From the NCBI GenBank assembly GCA_964472545.1, contig CAYYNP010000022.1, positions 1-58,260 of the forward strand: DNA of 58,260 nucleotides. Reading direction: 5' to 3'. Made by a program: the position numbers and the translations under genes. The DNA is from CAYYNP01 sp964472545 (lineage in GTDB: Bacteria > Planctomycetota > Planctomycetia > Pirellulales > Thermoguttaceae). Under the pieces are notes generated by a model. That model saw nothing but the letters and a program-made list of their open reading frames with translations, did not search any database and was not told where the DNA came from. Positions within the stretch are counted from its first letter, which is position 1. Every line of letters begins with the position of its first letter. Of the stretch, positions 24,591 to 34,148 are shown piece after piece.

Positions 24591-27500
24591 TCACGTGCGG
24601 CGGCCGTCGAATACTCGCCGCTGTGCCTGTACTTGCTGGCGTCTGGAGTCCAGCGCGTCGCGGGGGGCTCCCGCCGCGGCGTCGGCGATCAGCCGCTGGA
24701 GGATACCGTCGGCCTTGTCACACCACGTCACGGCGTCGGCCAGATGCGGCGCCGCGTTTGCCTCGGGCATATCGGCCACAACGCCTACCCCGAATTCCAG
24801 CCACTCCAGCAGCGTCGGCATTTGATCGGGCTCGACGGTCGCCGGGTCGCCGGCCGCCGCCGCGCGGCTGCGTACGATCTTCAAACAGGTCCCCGCGATC
24901 CGGCCACGCGCGTCTCGGACGATCAGGATCTGTTTCTCCTTTTCCTCGAAGCTGCCGCCGCCGCTTTCGATCTCCTTGCGCACGATCGTCAACCACGACA
25001 ACACCTCCGCCGCAAGCCGTGCATCGGCCGCCGAGGGGCTCTGCGCCGTGGCCACGTTCTCGCTGAGGTGCTCGCCGCCCAGCCACGCTCCGCTGAGCAA
25101 CACGGCCCCGTCTCTTGGTCGGCGCCCCTTCAGCCGCAGATAACTCCGGCAATCTTCCATGCCGCGCGTCAGGGTCGCGTCTTGTGGCGTGAGGACATAG
25201 GCTCCGCGCCGCGCGAGCACCCGTAGCGAGAGGGCGTCGGCCGCCGTGTCGCGGGAGACCGCCAACTCGGCCACCCGGCTGGCGTCTGCGATGATCGATT
25301 CTATGTCTGCCGCAGACGACGGGCCCTGACGCAGCCGCGCGTCGGCTCGGATCAGCAGCAACCGGGCGTGGGTGGAATCGGTCTCGGACGGCGAGAGCGG
25401 TGCGCCGCCGGTTCCCCGCAGGCCCGCGTTGCAGGCGGCCACGGCTTCGGCGAATTCCTGCCGCTTCAGATGGAGTTGCCCACGGATGGCCGCTGCTTCG
25501 TCGGCGAAGCTCTCGTCGTCGAGCGCGTCGATGCGGCGCTGGGCGTCCTTGTACCAACACTCCCGATCTCCCAGCCGCTGCCAGCCGGCGCCCGGTTCGG
25601 CCGCGATGCGCCGTTGTCTCGATTCCTCCGGATACGGCAGGTCGTTGCCCACGCCCGCCAACGCCCACTTGGCCCACTGGGCCGCACAACGTGCCCGCCG
25701 CTGGCCCCGGGCTGCGGCCTTCGCCCGCTCAAACGCCAGATCGGCCGCCGCCAGATCGCCTTCGTGGAGGCTGATCAGGCCGGAGAAGAGTCGGCCTTCC
25801 ACGCTCGGCGAACCCGACTCGGCCGTCAGTGCCTTCTCCAGCGACAGCTTGCTCTGCCGCAGCTTCTCCGTGGCGTTCCAGTTCTCCGCGTCGCCGAGGC
25901 CCGTGTCGACGACCGACTTGTAGTAGCAACGGGCCAGGTTCGTATAGGCTTCGGCCGGCGAAAAGCCCTTGCTCGCTGCTGCGGCGAACTCTCCGGCTGC
26001 GGCCTCGTAGTTGGCTGCCGGATCGGACTCGACCCACCAGGCCAAGTCCTCCAGCGCATTGCCCCGGGCCAACCACGGATAGTTGTCGTTGAACTGCGTG
26101 AACAGCTTGGCCCGCTCCGCACACGCAACGGCCTGTTGCAAGTACGCCTTCTGACGCTTGAAGAAATCGCCGTCGGCGTCGGTCAGATCGAGCGCGGTGC
26201 ACAGCGCCCGCTTCAGGTTGGCGTTGCTGAGGTTCACCAGGTAGTACGAGACCCAGGCGTTTTGGATCCGCGAGTCGCTGCCGGTCGACGGCTGAGCCTT
26301 GGCGTAGTGCCGAACGTGCTGGCCGACCTTGATTGCCGCATCGAGCGCGCGGCGGCGATCTTCCAATCGGGCGTGCCCGTCGGCCTCGACCAGGTAGGCC
26401 TTGGACAACAGGCCGTAGGCTCGCAGCAGGTCGGACGTGACGTTCTCAGGCCCCGGTTGGAGGTCGTCGAGGATGCTCGCCCAAATCGTGTCCTGCTGCC
26501 GTTCGATCCAGGCGGCGTCGAACGCCCGCTCGACGTCGATCTTCGAGAAGGCCCCCATCAGGATCAGCGCCCGAATGCAGTCGATCTTCGCCCCGTCTTC
26601 GTCCGGCGCGAGGCGATCGAGTCGTACGGCCCCGCGCAGTAGGCAGTAGTCGGCCAATTCGTCGGTCCGGCGGTCGGGGTGTTTTGGGTGGATCGTGATC
26701 GCTTGAGACAAGAACCTCTCGACCATCTCGCCGGTCGACACGTGACGTGTGCCCTGGTTTTCCCACGGCCGCTGCTCGGCGTATCGGTGGTTCCACAAGA
26801 ACCGGGCGGCACCGGCGAAATAGCGTTCCAGGTCTAGGTCGCCGCGCTGGGTGGCCGCGGCGTCTCGCCACGCGGCAGCCGCCAGCGGCACGATGACCTG
26901 TGTATAGATTGTGCCCGCCCGTCCGCCAGCGTACGACCCGTTGTCGTGCGTCCATTTCAGCAATCGAGCACACGCCTCAACGGCGAACTTGTGCTCCGCC
27001 TCCGAAAGCGATTCGCCGGCCGCGGCCACCCGGCTGCGGACGGCCGTGTAGAGCACCGGCGGTGCGTCGTCGGCCAACTCGTCGTCGGAAGCCTCCCGCA
27101 ACAGCTTCTCGGTCAATTCGCGGGCCAGGGGCGGGTCCCGTTTCACGCCCGCCGCGGTGCCGCCTTCTGCCGGCAGATGCCAGGCGGCCAACGCCAGCGT
27201 GATCGCCAATTCTCGCTGCTGGTCCGCATCGAGCAGATCGTTGCCACGCTGACGCACGCGCCGCAGCAGCCGATAGCAGAGTTCGGCGGCGCCGCGAGAA
27301 AACGGATTGTCGGGCAACCGATCGGCCGTGGCCTGCTTGGTGCGAAAGGCAGCCGCGACGGCCACCGCCATCGCGGCGGCCTTTTCTAGACGGCCCTGCA
27401 CTTCGAGAAACGAGGGCGGGTTCGTGGCTTGTTCAAACAGCCCCGTGAGATTGCTCAGTTCCCGGCCGACGTTGCGCCGGGCGGGATCGACTTGCCCCAG

Positions 27501-30500
27501 CCGGGACAGATCGCCGGCCAGCACGTAACGATAGTAGGCCGGCGGCGAGGTGGGCAGCTCCGTTGCAGCCAGCGTGCCGGCCGGCAGGTCGACGCCGTCG
27601 ACGACCATCGCACACTCTACTCGCCAGGCGTCGACCAGGTCGCTGTGGATGCGGACGCGCTTGTCGGTATTGTCGAAGGCGAGCCGCACGTGTAACGTGT
27701 CCCAGTCCTTGCGCGACGGCAGTTCGGCCCGCTTGATGCGAATCGCGATCATCGTCTCCCAAAGACGCGTAAGCGGCTCGCGGAGTTCCACTTCCGTGGT
27801 CGACTTGATGCACGCGGTCAGCAGGTTGATCGCCGAATCGAGGTTCTCGATCGACGGTTGGGGCACTGTGGCCGTATTGGCCAGCGCGGCGGCCAACGCC
27901 CGACGTACGGGAAACGTCAGCCGCGAGAACCGCTGCGCTTCGTCGGCCGGCAAGAGCGGCAGCAACGACGAGAGAGCCTGTTTCACGGCGGCCGCGTCGG
28001 CTCCCGAGCCGGAACACACCGTAATCGTGCGACTCAGCGCGCTCCACAATGCGAACTCCCCGGCACGCTTTTGCAACTCCGATTGGCTGTCCGACGGCAA
28101 CGGCAGAACGAGCTCGGCCGCGTCGGCCCCCAGCGTCGCTTCCGTTTCGACCCGATCGAACGTGCCGCTTTCGGCGCGGGCCTTGAGCCGATCGCGAAGC
28201 GTCTCGAGCAGCCGATTGCACGACGCACAGAGCTGATGCGACTCGCCGGCCGTCAGGTGGCCGAAGACGGCCGGGTCGCGCAGGGCGACGTACTCGCCCA
28301 ACTCGACCAGTTGCTTAGCCGACGCGGTCGGATCGGCCTCGGAGACGTCGGCGGCCGCGCGTGGATGCCACCGGATGAGCAGATCGAGTGTGGTGTGAAG
28401 CCGCTCGAGCGCCGCAGGCAACTCTTCCGACGCCTCCAAAGCGGCCAGCCCGTCGGCGGCCGAAGCGAAGTCCTCCTCGGCCAGCCGGGCCCTGGCCCGA
28501 ATCAACTCGGCTTCGTCGCACTCCGGAAACTCCGACAAGAGCGTTCCACACTCGCCGAGCACGTTGCCGTACTCGTGCAGCCGGACCGCGTGGGGCCAGG
28601 TCTCGGTCTCGATCCGGTCCAGCCAGAACCGCCGGACGTACTGTTCGAGTTCCGCCGGCGACGTGCCATTCGACGACCGGCCTAACAACACGGCCGGCGT
28701 CTCGCGCACCAACTCGGCGGCTTGGGGAAACTCGTCGTTGCAGAGCCGGCTGTCGAGATCCGTGTCCCAAGCCTCTGCAAGCACGCCCCAAAGCCGCTCG
28801 GTTTCCTCGTCGGGAATCTCGACGGGGAGGTCTAGTTGAAGCATGGCCACCGCGTCTGTATGGGCCTTCGCCGTGGCGAGTTCCTCGACCCGCTCTGCCC
28901 AACGCGCGCGAAGCGCAAGCTCCTTCTCGCCTCCGGCGTCCTCTGCGATCAGTTGTGGCAGGGCGTCGCCGACGAGCAGGTTTGCGGCACCGAAGAAGTC
29001 GTGGTCGTCGAGCCGCTGGCCCCACGCGTTGTTCCACGCGTTGCGCAGCGCGGTGCGGGTTGCGTCATCTTGCAACTCCGCCGCTGCGGCCGTGAATTCA
29101 GCAAACGCTTCGGCGAAACTCTTTGCATGGGCCGTCGCGATCAGGTGTTTTCGCCACTCTGCCCGGAGTTCTTGCCAGAGTGTCTGACGCAGTTGACCCC
29201 ATCGCCGCTCGACGTCGGCGTCGACGAACGTCGACGGCGTACTATTCAATGCTTGTACGGCGCGGCCGTATCCCTGGTGTTCCTGTTGAGCGGCGATTTC
29301 CTTCAGGCATGCGGTCAGCCGCTCGCCTACGTCGGTGTCCCAACGCTCGGCCAGATCGTCCGGAGGGCTGTTCAGCAGCGCCACGGCGTCGACGAATTCG
29401 TGTTGCTCGACGAGATGGTGAAACTTGTTCCACCACGATCCGTCGCCCGTGAAGAAGACGGCCGCTAAGGCGGCGCCCACGACGACGGCCCCCGCCAGGG
29501 CCAGCCACTTCGTGCGCAAGGGAAACGTTGGCCCCTTCTTCGAGCCGCTCGCCCAAGAGGGGGCCGGCGGGGTCGAGCGGGCGTCGTCGACGCGCACCGC
29601 CTGCGGAACCTCCGGTGCCGGCGGCGCCGCGTCGTCCGGAACAGCGTTGTCCGGAAGAGCGTCGTCCGGAACAGCGTCGTCCGATGGTGCGGCAATCTCG
29701 GCTTCGTCGGCGTCAAGTCCGTCTCCCGCTGCCGGCGATGGGACATCCTGCACGACCGGGACCGTTTCTCGGTGGACCGGTGTCTGGCGAATCTCCCGCT
29801 TCCCCGGCGGCGACTCGAACGTCTCCTGCAACGCGTCGGACGGCAGGGGCGTTTCCGACGACAACGGACTGTCCATCTCTGGGGCCACGCCACCCGGCAA
29901 CGAGGTTGTCTCGTCGGCCGGCGGAGTGTCTGAAGAGATGACGAATTCGGAGGTCTGCTGCGTATCGTCGGCGTAGAGGGCGGCCGTGCGTCCCATCGTG
30001 CCGCGTTTTACCTCCGGCGGCGGCGTCACGCTCACCGCAGGACGGTTCGCGTCGCGGCAAACCCGGCTCAGGGCACGCACCATGTCGCGGCAACACGGCC
30101 ATCGCTTCTTCGGATCCGGCAGTGTCGCCCGTTCGATCACCGCCCGTTCCGCTTCGCTCAGCTTCGAGAGGTCCAACTCGCCCACGCGCTTCCGGTCGAG
30201 CATGTCGCTGAGGCTCGTTTCGTCGAACGGCAGATAACCGGTGCGCAGCTCGACGTAGCTGACCGCCAGACAGTATTGATCGCTATGCGGATGCGGACGG
30301 GGATTGCGCGAGAGCAGTTCCGGCCCCGCGTACGCATACGTGCCCATGCCCTTGGACGTCTTCCGCAGATTCTCCACGGCCCGCGCCAACCCGAAATCGC
30401 AGACCTGGACCGAATTGCCCACGATCAGCAGGTTGTGCGGCTTGATATCGCCGTGGATGATCGGCCGCGGGTTGGCCGAGGGGTCGTCGCCCAGGCCGTT

Positions 30501-31040
30501 GAGAAAGTCGATCCCCTTGGCCGAGTCTTCCATGTAGCGGAGCAGTTCGTTGCGGGAGATTCCCTGCCGCTGTTCCTCGGGGATCCCGTCGTTGAACTCT
30601 TCCCACCGCTCGAAGAGGGTCTTCGTCCCCAGTCCCATCGCGATGATCAACTCTTCGGGTTGCGGAGGCGAGAGGTCGGACGTATCGGACCAGGTGGGGG
30701 TTTTGTCGATCCGCTTCGAACCGCGGCGCTGCGACCATTGCCCCATGATCTGCGAGACTTCCTCTTCGTCATCGACGATTCGCCCGTCGCGAGTCTTCAC
30801 CCACAGCGCAAAGACCGGGACCAGGTTGGGATGCCGGACGCCCTTGACCTCTTGCAGGCCGGAAAATTCGCGAATGCCGCCGTACTCGCCCAGATCGATG
30901 ATTTTCAGGCAGCACTCCTGCCCTCCATGCCCGACGGCCTTCCACGCCTCGCCAAACTGCCCCCGCCCGAGCCACGCCACCAGCTTGTAGCCCGGCACCG
31001 GTGTGTCTCCTTCACCGTAGCGACGCTTGGCGTGGGCCAT
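24591..31040 (-). CDS. Very large serine/threonine protein kinase with membrane span and TPR-like extracytoplasmic region
   Basis: 2,149 residues from ATG at 31040 (MAHAKRRYGEGDTPVPGYKL); an in-frame ATG at 31070 would add ten. The kinase domain is at about 17-330: glycine loop GRGQFGEAW, VAIK-type Lys46 (CCLKII), catalytic loop IHGDIKPHNLL (Asp198; Gly in place of the HRD arginine), and the CDFGLA motif (Asp215). A long acidic, proline-rich linker has four copies of a 15-base tandem repeat (29629-29688). A single membrane span (about 511-531, KWLALAGAVVVGAALAAVFF) follows, then about 1,600 residues of helical repeat sequence with TPR-like units and no recognised enzyme. Predicted topology: kinase inside, sensor or scaffold region outside. 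Convergent with the FHA genes. Confidence 0.88.
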   Translation of the reverse strand: MAHAKRRYGEGDTPVPGYKLVAWLGRGQFGEAWKAVGHGGQECCLKIIDLGEYGGIREFSGLQEVKGVRHPNLVPVFALWVKTRDGRIVDDEEEVSQIMGQWSQRRGSKRIDKTPTWSDTSDLSPPQPEELIIAMGLGTKTLFERWEEFNDGIPEEQRQGISRNELLRYMEDSAKGIDFLNGLGDDPSANPRPIIHGDIKPHNLLIVGNSVQVCDFGLARAVENLRKTSKGMGTYAYAGPELLSRNPRPHPHSDQYCLAVSYVELRTGYLPFDETSLSDMLDRKRVGELDLSKLSEAERAVIERATLPDPKKRWPCCRDMVRALSRVCRDANRPAVSVTPPPEVKRGTMGRTAALYADDTQQTSEFVISSDTPPADETTSLPGGVAPEMDSPLSSETPLPSDALQETFESPPGKREIRQTPVHRETVPVVQDVPSPAAGDGLDADEAEIAAPSDDAVPDDALPDNAVPDDAAPPAPEVPQAVRVDDARSTPPAPSWASGSKKGPTFPLRTKWLALAGAVVVGAALAAVFFTGDGSWWNKFHHLVEQHEFVDAVALLNSPPDDLAERWDTDVGERLTACLKEIAAQQEHQGYGRAVQALNSTPSTFVDADVERRWGQLRQTLWQELRAEWRKHLIATAHAKSFAEAFAEFTAAAAELQDDATRTALRNAWNNAWGQRLDDHDFFGAANLLVGDALPQLIAEDAGGEKELALRARWAERVEELATAKAHTDAVAMLQLDLPVEIPDEETERLWGVLAEAWDTDLDSRLCNDEFPQAAELVRETPAVLLGRSSNGTSPAELEQYVRRFWLDRIETETWPHAVRLHEYGNVLGECGTLLSEFPECDEAELIRARARLAEEDFASAADGLAALEASEELPAALERLHTTLDLLIRWHPRAAADVSEADPTASAKQLVELGEYVALRDPAVFGHLTAGESHQLCASCNRLLETLRDRLKARAESGTFDRVETEATLGADAAELVLPLPSDSQSELQKRAGEFALWSALSRTITVCSGSGADAAAVKQALSSLLPLLPADEAQRFSRLTFPVRRALAAALANTATVPQPSIENLDSAINLLTACIKSTTEVELREPLTRLWETMIAIRIKRAELPSRKDWDTLHVRLAFDNTDKRVRIHSDLVDAWRVECAMVVDGVDLPAGTLAATELPTSPPAYYRYVLAGDLSRLGQVDPARRNVGRELSNLTGLFEQATNPPSFLEVQGRLEKAAAMAVAVAAAFRTKQATADRLPDNPFSRGAAELCYRLLRRVRQRGNDLLDADQQRELAITLALAAWHLPAEGGTAAGVKRDPPLARELTEKLLREASDDELADDAPPVLYTAVRSRVAAAGESLSEAEHKFAVEACARLLKWTHDNGSYAGGRAGTIYTQVIVPLAAAAWRDAAATQRGDLDLERYFAGAARFLWNHRYAEQRPWENQGTRHVSTGEMVERFLSQAITIHPKHPDRRTDELADYCLLRGAVRLDRLAPDEDGAKIDCIRALILMGAFSKIDVERAFDAAWIERQQDTIWASILDDLQPGPENVTSDLLRAYGLLSKAYLVEADGHARLEDRRRALDAAIKVGQHVRHYAKAQPSTGSDSRIQNAWVSYYLVNLSNANLKRALCTALDLTDADGDFFKRQKAYLQQAVACAERAKLFTQFNDNYPWLARGNALEDLAWWVESDPAANYEAAAGEFAAAASKGFSPAEAYTNLARCYYKSVVDTGLGDAENWNATEKLRQSKLSLEKALTAESGSPSVEGRLFSGLISLHEGDLAAADLAFERAKAAARGQRRARCAAQWAKWALAGVGNDLPYPEESRQRRIAAEPGAGWQRLGDRECWYKDAQRRIDALDDESFADEAAAIRGQLHLKRQEFAEAVAACNAGLRGTGGAPLSPSETDSTHARLLLIRADARLRQGPSSAADIESIIADASRVAELAVSRDTAADALSLRVLARRGAYVLTPQDATLTRGMEDCRSYLRLKGRRPRDGAVLLSGAWLGGEHLSENVATAQSPSAADARLAAEVLSWLTIVRKEIESGGGSFEEKEKQILIVRDARGRIAGTCLKIVRSRAAAAGDPATVEPDQMPTLLEWLEFGVGVVADMPEANAAPHLADAVTWCDKADGILQRLIADAAAGAPRDALDSRRQQVQAQRRVFDGRRT
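29629..29688 (-). repeat. Four 15-base tandem repeats inside the giant kinase gene
   Basis: Unit GCGTCGTCCGGAACA with small changes, encoding the acidic DDAVPDDALPDNAVPDDA part of the linker between the kinase domain and the membrane span. The length is a multiple of three, so copy changes keep the frame. Confidence 0.7.
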
Positions 31041-31416
31041 CGGTTTGTCTCGCGAAATCCCCCGACGCATAGTCGGCCAACATCGGGTCGGTCGGCACTG
31101 GTTCGGCGGTCACCAAGTCAGGCAGCCCCAATCCTCGATCATACCAAACCGAGTCAGTCCCCGCAAATAGGTGGGAGGCTCCCAGGCAAGGCTCCACCCC
31201 GGGCGAGTGCGCGTGGCAGGCCGCAAAGTCCCCGTATATTACCCATCCTTTGGACTGAGGCCTTATAGCCCGCTAGTGCTAAAGGCCCAGGCTTACGCGT
31301 GTCGAAGAGTATAGCGATTGTGGCGATTTCTCGGCCTATCTGGAAGATGCGGATGGTCGCGGTCGGATGGTTCGTACCGTTCGCGCCGGCCAGGGCACTG
31401 GGAAGGGATACCCCTT
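31041..31416. other. Divergent intergenic region (kinase / TonB receptor)
   Basis: About 375 bases between the start of the kinase gene and the start of the TonB-dependent receptor. Promoters for both should be here. AT-richer spots include GTATATTAC near 31232, but I found no box pair with good spacing. No gene is seen. Confidence 0.5.
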
Positions 31417-33894
31417 ATGCGAGCTATTTTCGATATGCGGTTTTCGATCGCGTTGGCTGCGATGACACTTGCCGGCATTTCAGCGCAGGCAGAGCAATCG
31501 TGGGCCGAGTCGTACGTCGTAGAACGTAGTGACCTCGAACCTGCGGAAGTCGACGTCAACGAAGCCGACGTCGACCAACGCGTCGCAGCGTCGCCCGACG
31601 TCGGTGAGGTCCGCTTCGAGCCGGAACCGAGAGTCGCCAATCCGATTAGCCTTACGATGCTCTCGCTCTTCGACGACGTTGTTCCGTCGCTCGGCCGCAG
31701 CCCGGCCGACGGTAACGCGTTGCGGCTGGCCGCCTACGCCGAGCCGCTTAGGGATCAGCCGCTTCCGGAAACCGGGGGACTTGCCACGGGCGACTACTGG
31801 GACGTCGTCTACCGGTTGGAGCAGCAGCGGCAGAGCATGGCCAGCAGTTCCACGCAGATTGCCAGCGGAGCCGAAACCCAGATTGCGGGCAACGAAGGCG
31901 ACACGGCCGGATTCCTGCAGGCGTCGAACACCGTGCAGAGCGTGCAGGTGCAACGCCGCTCGCCGGTGGCATTGGAGCCGAACATGCGCGGTTTCAAAGC
32001 CGGGCAGATCTATACTCAGATCAACGGCGTTTATTGGATGCCCGCCCGGCGCGACCTGGACACGATGCTCAACAAGATCGATCCCCACCTGATCCGCGAC
32101 GCCATCGTTACGGCCGGGCCGCACGGGCTTCGCTACGGCCCCGGCCTGGGGTTCATCGCCATCGAGCGGGAGTCCACGCCGCGGCACGAGGGCGGCTTTC
32201 AGACGCAGTTCGACACGCAGGCTAGCGTGCGCACCAACGGCAGCCAGCTCTACGGCCGCGAGACCTTCAGCGGCGGCGGAAAAGACTGGGGCTTTCGCCT
32301 CAGTTACGGACACCGCACCGGTAACGATTACCGGGCAGGAAGCGGTCTGCGGATTCCGTCGAGCTACAATCGCCGCGACGCGCTGGGCGAGTTCAGCTAC
32401 GACGTGAACCCCCACCAACGCATCGACTTCGCCTACCAGCGGATCGATCTGACCGATACGGACTTCGCCGGGCAGTTCTTCGACGTCAACTCACTGTGGA
32501 CCAACGCCTTCGAGTTGCGGATCGTCGACGACGACCCTTGTGCCCCGTGGACCCAACTCAGCGTCGAGGCCTGGTACAACCGCACGCGATTCGATGGCGA
32601 CACCAGCAACAAGGCGAATCCCGACTTCCCGGTCATCGAACGGGTGAACTTCGCGTTGGACCAGGAGTTTGCCGAACCGGCCGGCACGTTCGGCCTCGAA
32701 GGCGCCACCGAGGGCGCCACCAGTTCCGCCGGCGGCCGGGTGGGCGTGGTGCTGGGCGATCTCGACGGCTCCCATCTTCGCGTCGGCACCGATTTCCGCA
32801 ACCTCGACCAGAACATCCGCGAAGACTACACGCTCACGCCCGACCCCGATCCCCAGCAACCCACGCCGCTCTCCTGGTATACCAATATGCCCGACTCCTG
32901 GATGACCGACACCGGGCTCTACGCCGAATGGCTGACGCCGCTTTCGGAGGCCTGGCGAGTTTCGCTCGGCGGCCGGGCCGATCTGATCGGCAGCAGGGCC
33001 CGGGCGGCCGATCTGCGCGACGGTTCGAGCCTGCCCAGCGACGAGGAGGCCCTCTCGCAAGACGAAACGCTCTATGCCTTCTCATTGACCAACCGGCTCA
33101 AGCTGAACAAACACTGGACGTTGCTGGCCGACTTCGGCCACTCGCAGCGGCCGGCGACGTTGATCGAGCGCTATGCCGACGGACTCTTCCTCAGTCTGGT
33201 CCAGAGCGGGTTCAGCCGCATGATCGGCGACCCCACGCTGAATCCGGAGCGAAACTTCCAGCTCGACGTCGCCGTGCGGGCCGACTATGAAAGGTGGCGA
33301 GGCAAGGCGGGTTTCTTCCACGCCTGGGTCCACGACTACATCACCTATGAAGACGACACGGTCGTGCAGTTCGCCGCCGCCCGGCTGCTGCGATTCGCCA
33401 ACACCTCGCTGGCCACGCTCAGCGGCTTCGAGCTGTCGGGTGAGTTCGACCTGATGCCGCGGCTGGCGGCTTTCGGGCAGATGGCGTACGTGGAAGGCCA
33501 GGATGAAGATCTCGGCGCGCCGCTGCCGTCGATTCCGCCGCTGAACTCGCGCGTGGGACTGCGGCTGCACGACCGCTGCCGGGCGCGGCGTTGGCAGGTC
33601 GAGTGTTCGGCGCGGATCGTCCTCGAACAGGACCGGCTCGGTGCCATCCGCCTGCAAGGGGCGCCCACCGTGCTTGAAGAGCGCACCCCCGGCTTTACCG
33701 TCTGGGACCTGGCGGCCTACTATCATTGCACCGACAATTTCAGCCTGGTGGCTGGTATCGACAACGTCTTCGACAAGAACTACCAGGAGCACCTCGATCT
33801 GCGGCTCGACGGCCCGGCCGGCTTCGCGGCACCGCCCACGCGTGTGCTCTCGCCGGGGTTCACGCCGTACTTCGCTCTGAAGTGGGTTTTCTAG
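31417..33894 (+). CDS. TonB-dependent outer-membrane receptor
   Basis: 825 residues from ATG at 31417 (AGGGA upstream); a later ATG (MRFSIALAAM) is possible. The signal peptide is MRFSIALAAMTLAGISAQAE. An N-terminal region of about 150 residues precedes a plug-like domain (MPARRDLDTMLNKIDPHLIR, VTAGPHGLRYGPGLGFIAIE). The rest is an alternating beta-barrel (for example FRLSYGHRTGNDY, IDFAYQRIDLTDTDF) with the usual late motifs NPERNFQLDVAVRADYERW and a C-terminal block ending FTPYFALKWVF, whose terminal Phe is an outer-membrane insertion signal. The ligand is unknown. A sensor kinase gene follows 254 bases later on the same strand. Confidence 0.88.
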   Translation: MRAIFDMRFSIALAAMTLAGISAQAEQSWAESYVVERSDLEPAEVDVNEADVDQRVAASPDVGEVRFEPEPRVANPISLTMLSLFDDVVPSLGRSPADGNALRLAAYAEPLRDQPLPETGGLATGDYWDVVYRLEQQRQSMASSSTQIASGAETQIAGNEGDTAGFLQASNTVQSVQVQRRSPVALEPNMRGFKAGQIYTQINGVYWMPARRDLDTMLNKIDPHLIRDAIVTAGPHGLRYGPGLGFIAIERESTPRHEGGFQTQFDTQASVRTNGSQLYGRETFSGGGKDWGFRLSYGHRTGNDYRAGSGLRIPSSYNRRDALGEFSYDVNPHQRIDFAYQRIDLTDTDFAGQFFDVNSLWTNAFELRIVDDDPCAPWTQLSVEAWYNRTRFDGDTSNKANPDFPVIERVNFALDQEFAEPAGTFGLEGATEGATSSAGGRVGVVLGDLDGSHLRVGTDFRNLDQNIREDYTLTPDPDPQQPTPLSWYTNMPDSWMTDTGLYAEWLTPLSEAWRVSLGGRADLIGSRARAADLRDGSSLPSDEEALSQDETLYAFSLTNRLKLNKHWTLLADFGHSQRPATLIERYADGLFLSLVQSGFSRMIGDPTLNPERNFQLDVAVRADYERWRGKAGFFHAWVHDYITYEDDTVVQFAAARLLRFANTSLATLSGFELSGEFDLMPRLAAFGQMAYVEGQDEDLGAPLPSIPPLNSRVGLRLHDRCRARRWQVECSARIVLEQDRLGAIRLQGAPTVLEERTPGFTVWDLAAYYHCTDNFSLVAGIDNVFDKNYQEHLDLRLDGPAGFAAPPTRVLSPGFTPYFALKWVF

Positions 33895-33917
33895 ACCGTG
33901 TCGATGGCGCAAGCCGT

Positions 33918-33937
33918 CCGGGGGCTTCCGCCCCCGG
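33918..33937 (+). terminator. GC hairpin after the TonB receptor gene
   Basis: Perfect 8-bp stem CCGGGGGC-TTCC-GCCCCCGG, 23 bases after the receptor stop. Only a weak T-rich tail (TGGCATCTTTCG) follows, so it may be a terminator or another dispersed palindrome. Confidence 0.45.
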
Positions 33938-33969
33938 CTGGCATCTTTCGACACGCGACCCTCGCAGTT

Positions 33970-34008
33970 GGGTGGCTGGGGCAAAGCGCGCCGGTGCCCC
34001 AGCCACCC
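33970..34008. repeat. GGGTGGCTGGGGCA palindromic repeat
   Basis: Perfect 14-bp arms GGGTGGCTGGGGCA (33970-33983) and TGCCCCAGCCACCC (33995-34008). Same family as 22754-22778. A direct duplication of CCACCCACAAAT follows at about 34003-34030. Confidence 0.75.
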
Positions 34009-34148
34009 ACAAATCGGCCACCCACAAATGCGATTGGCACGAGGTATTCGTGGCGGCTTGGGCGTCTCGGGTTTCCCCTGGTGTGGACGGCCGGGTTTCT
34101 CTAAAATACGGGGGTCGTGCCACACCGCTCGTCTCGAGCCGAGATTCC

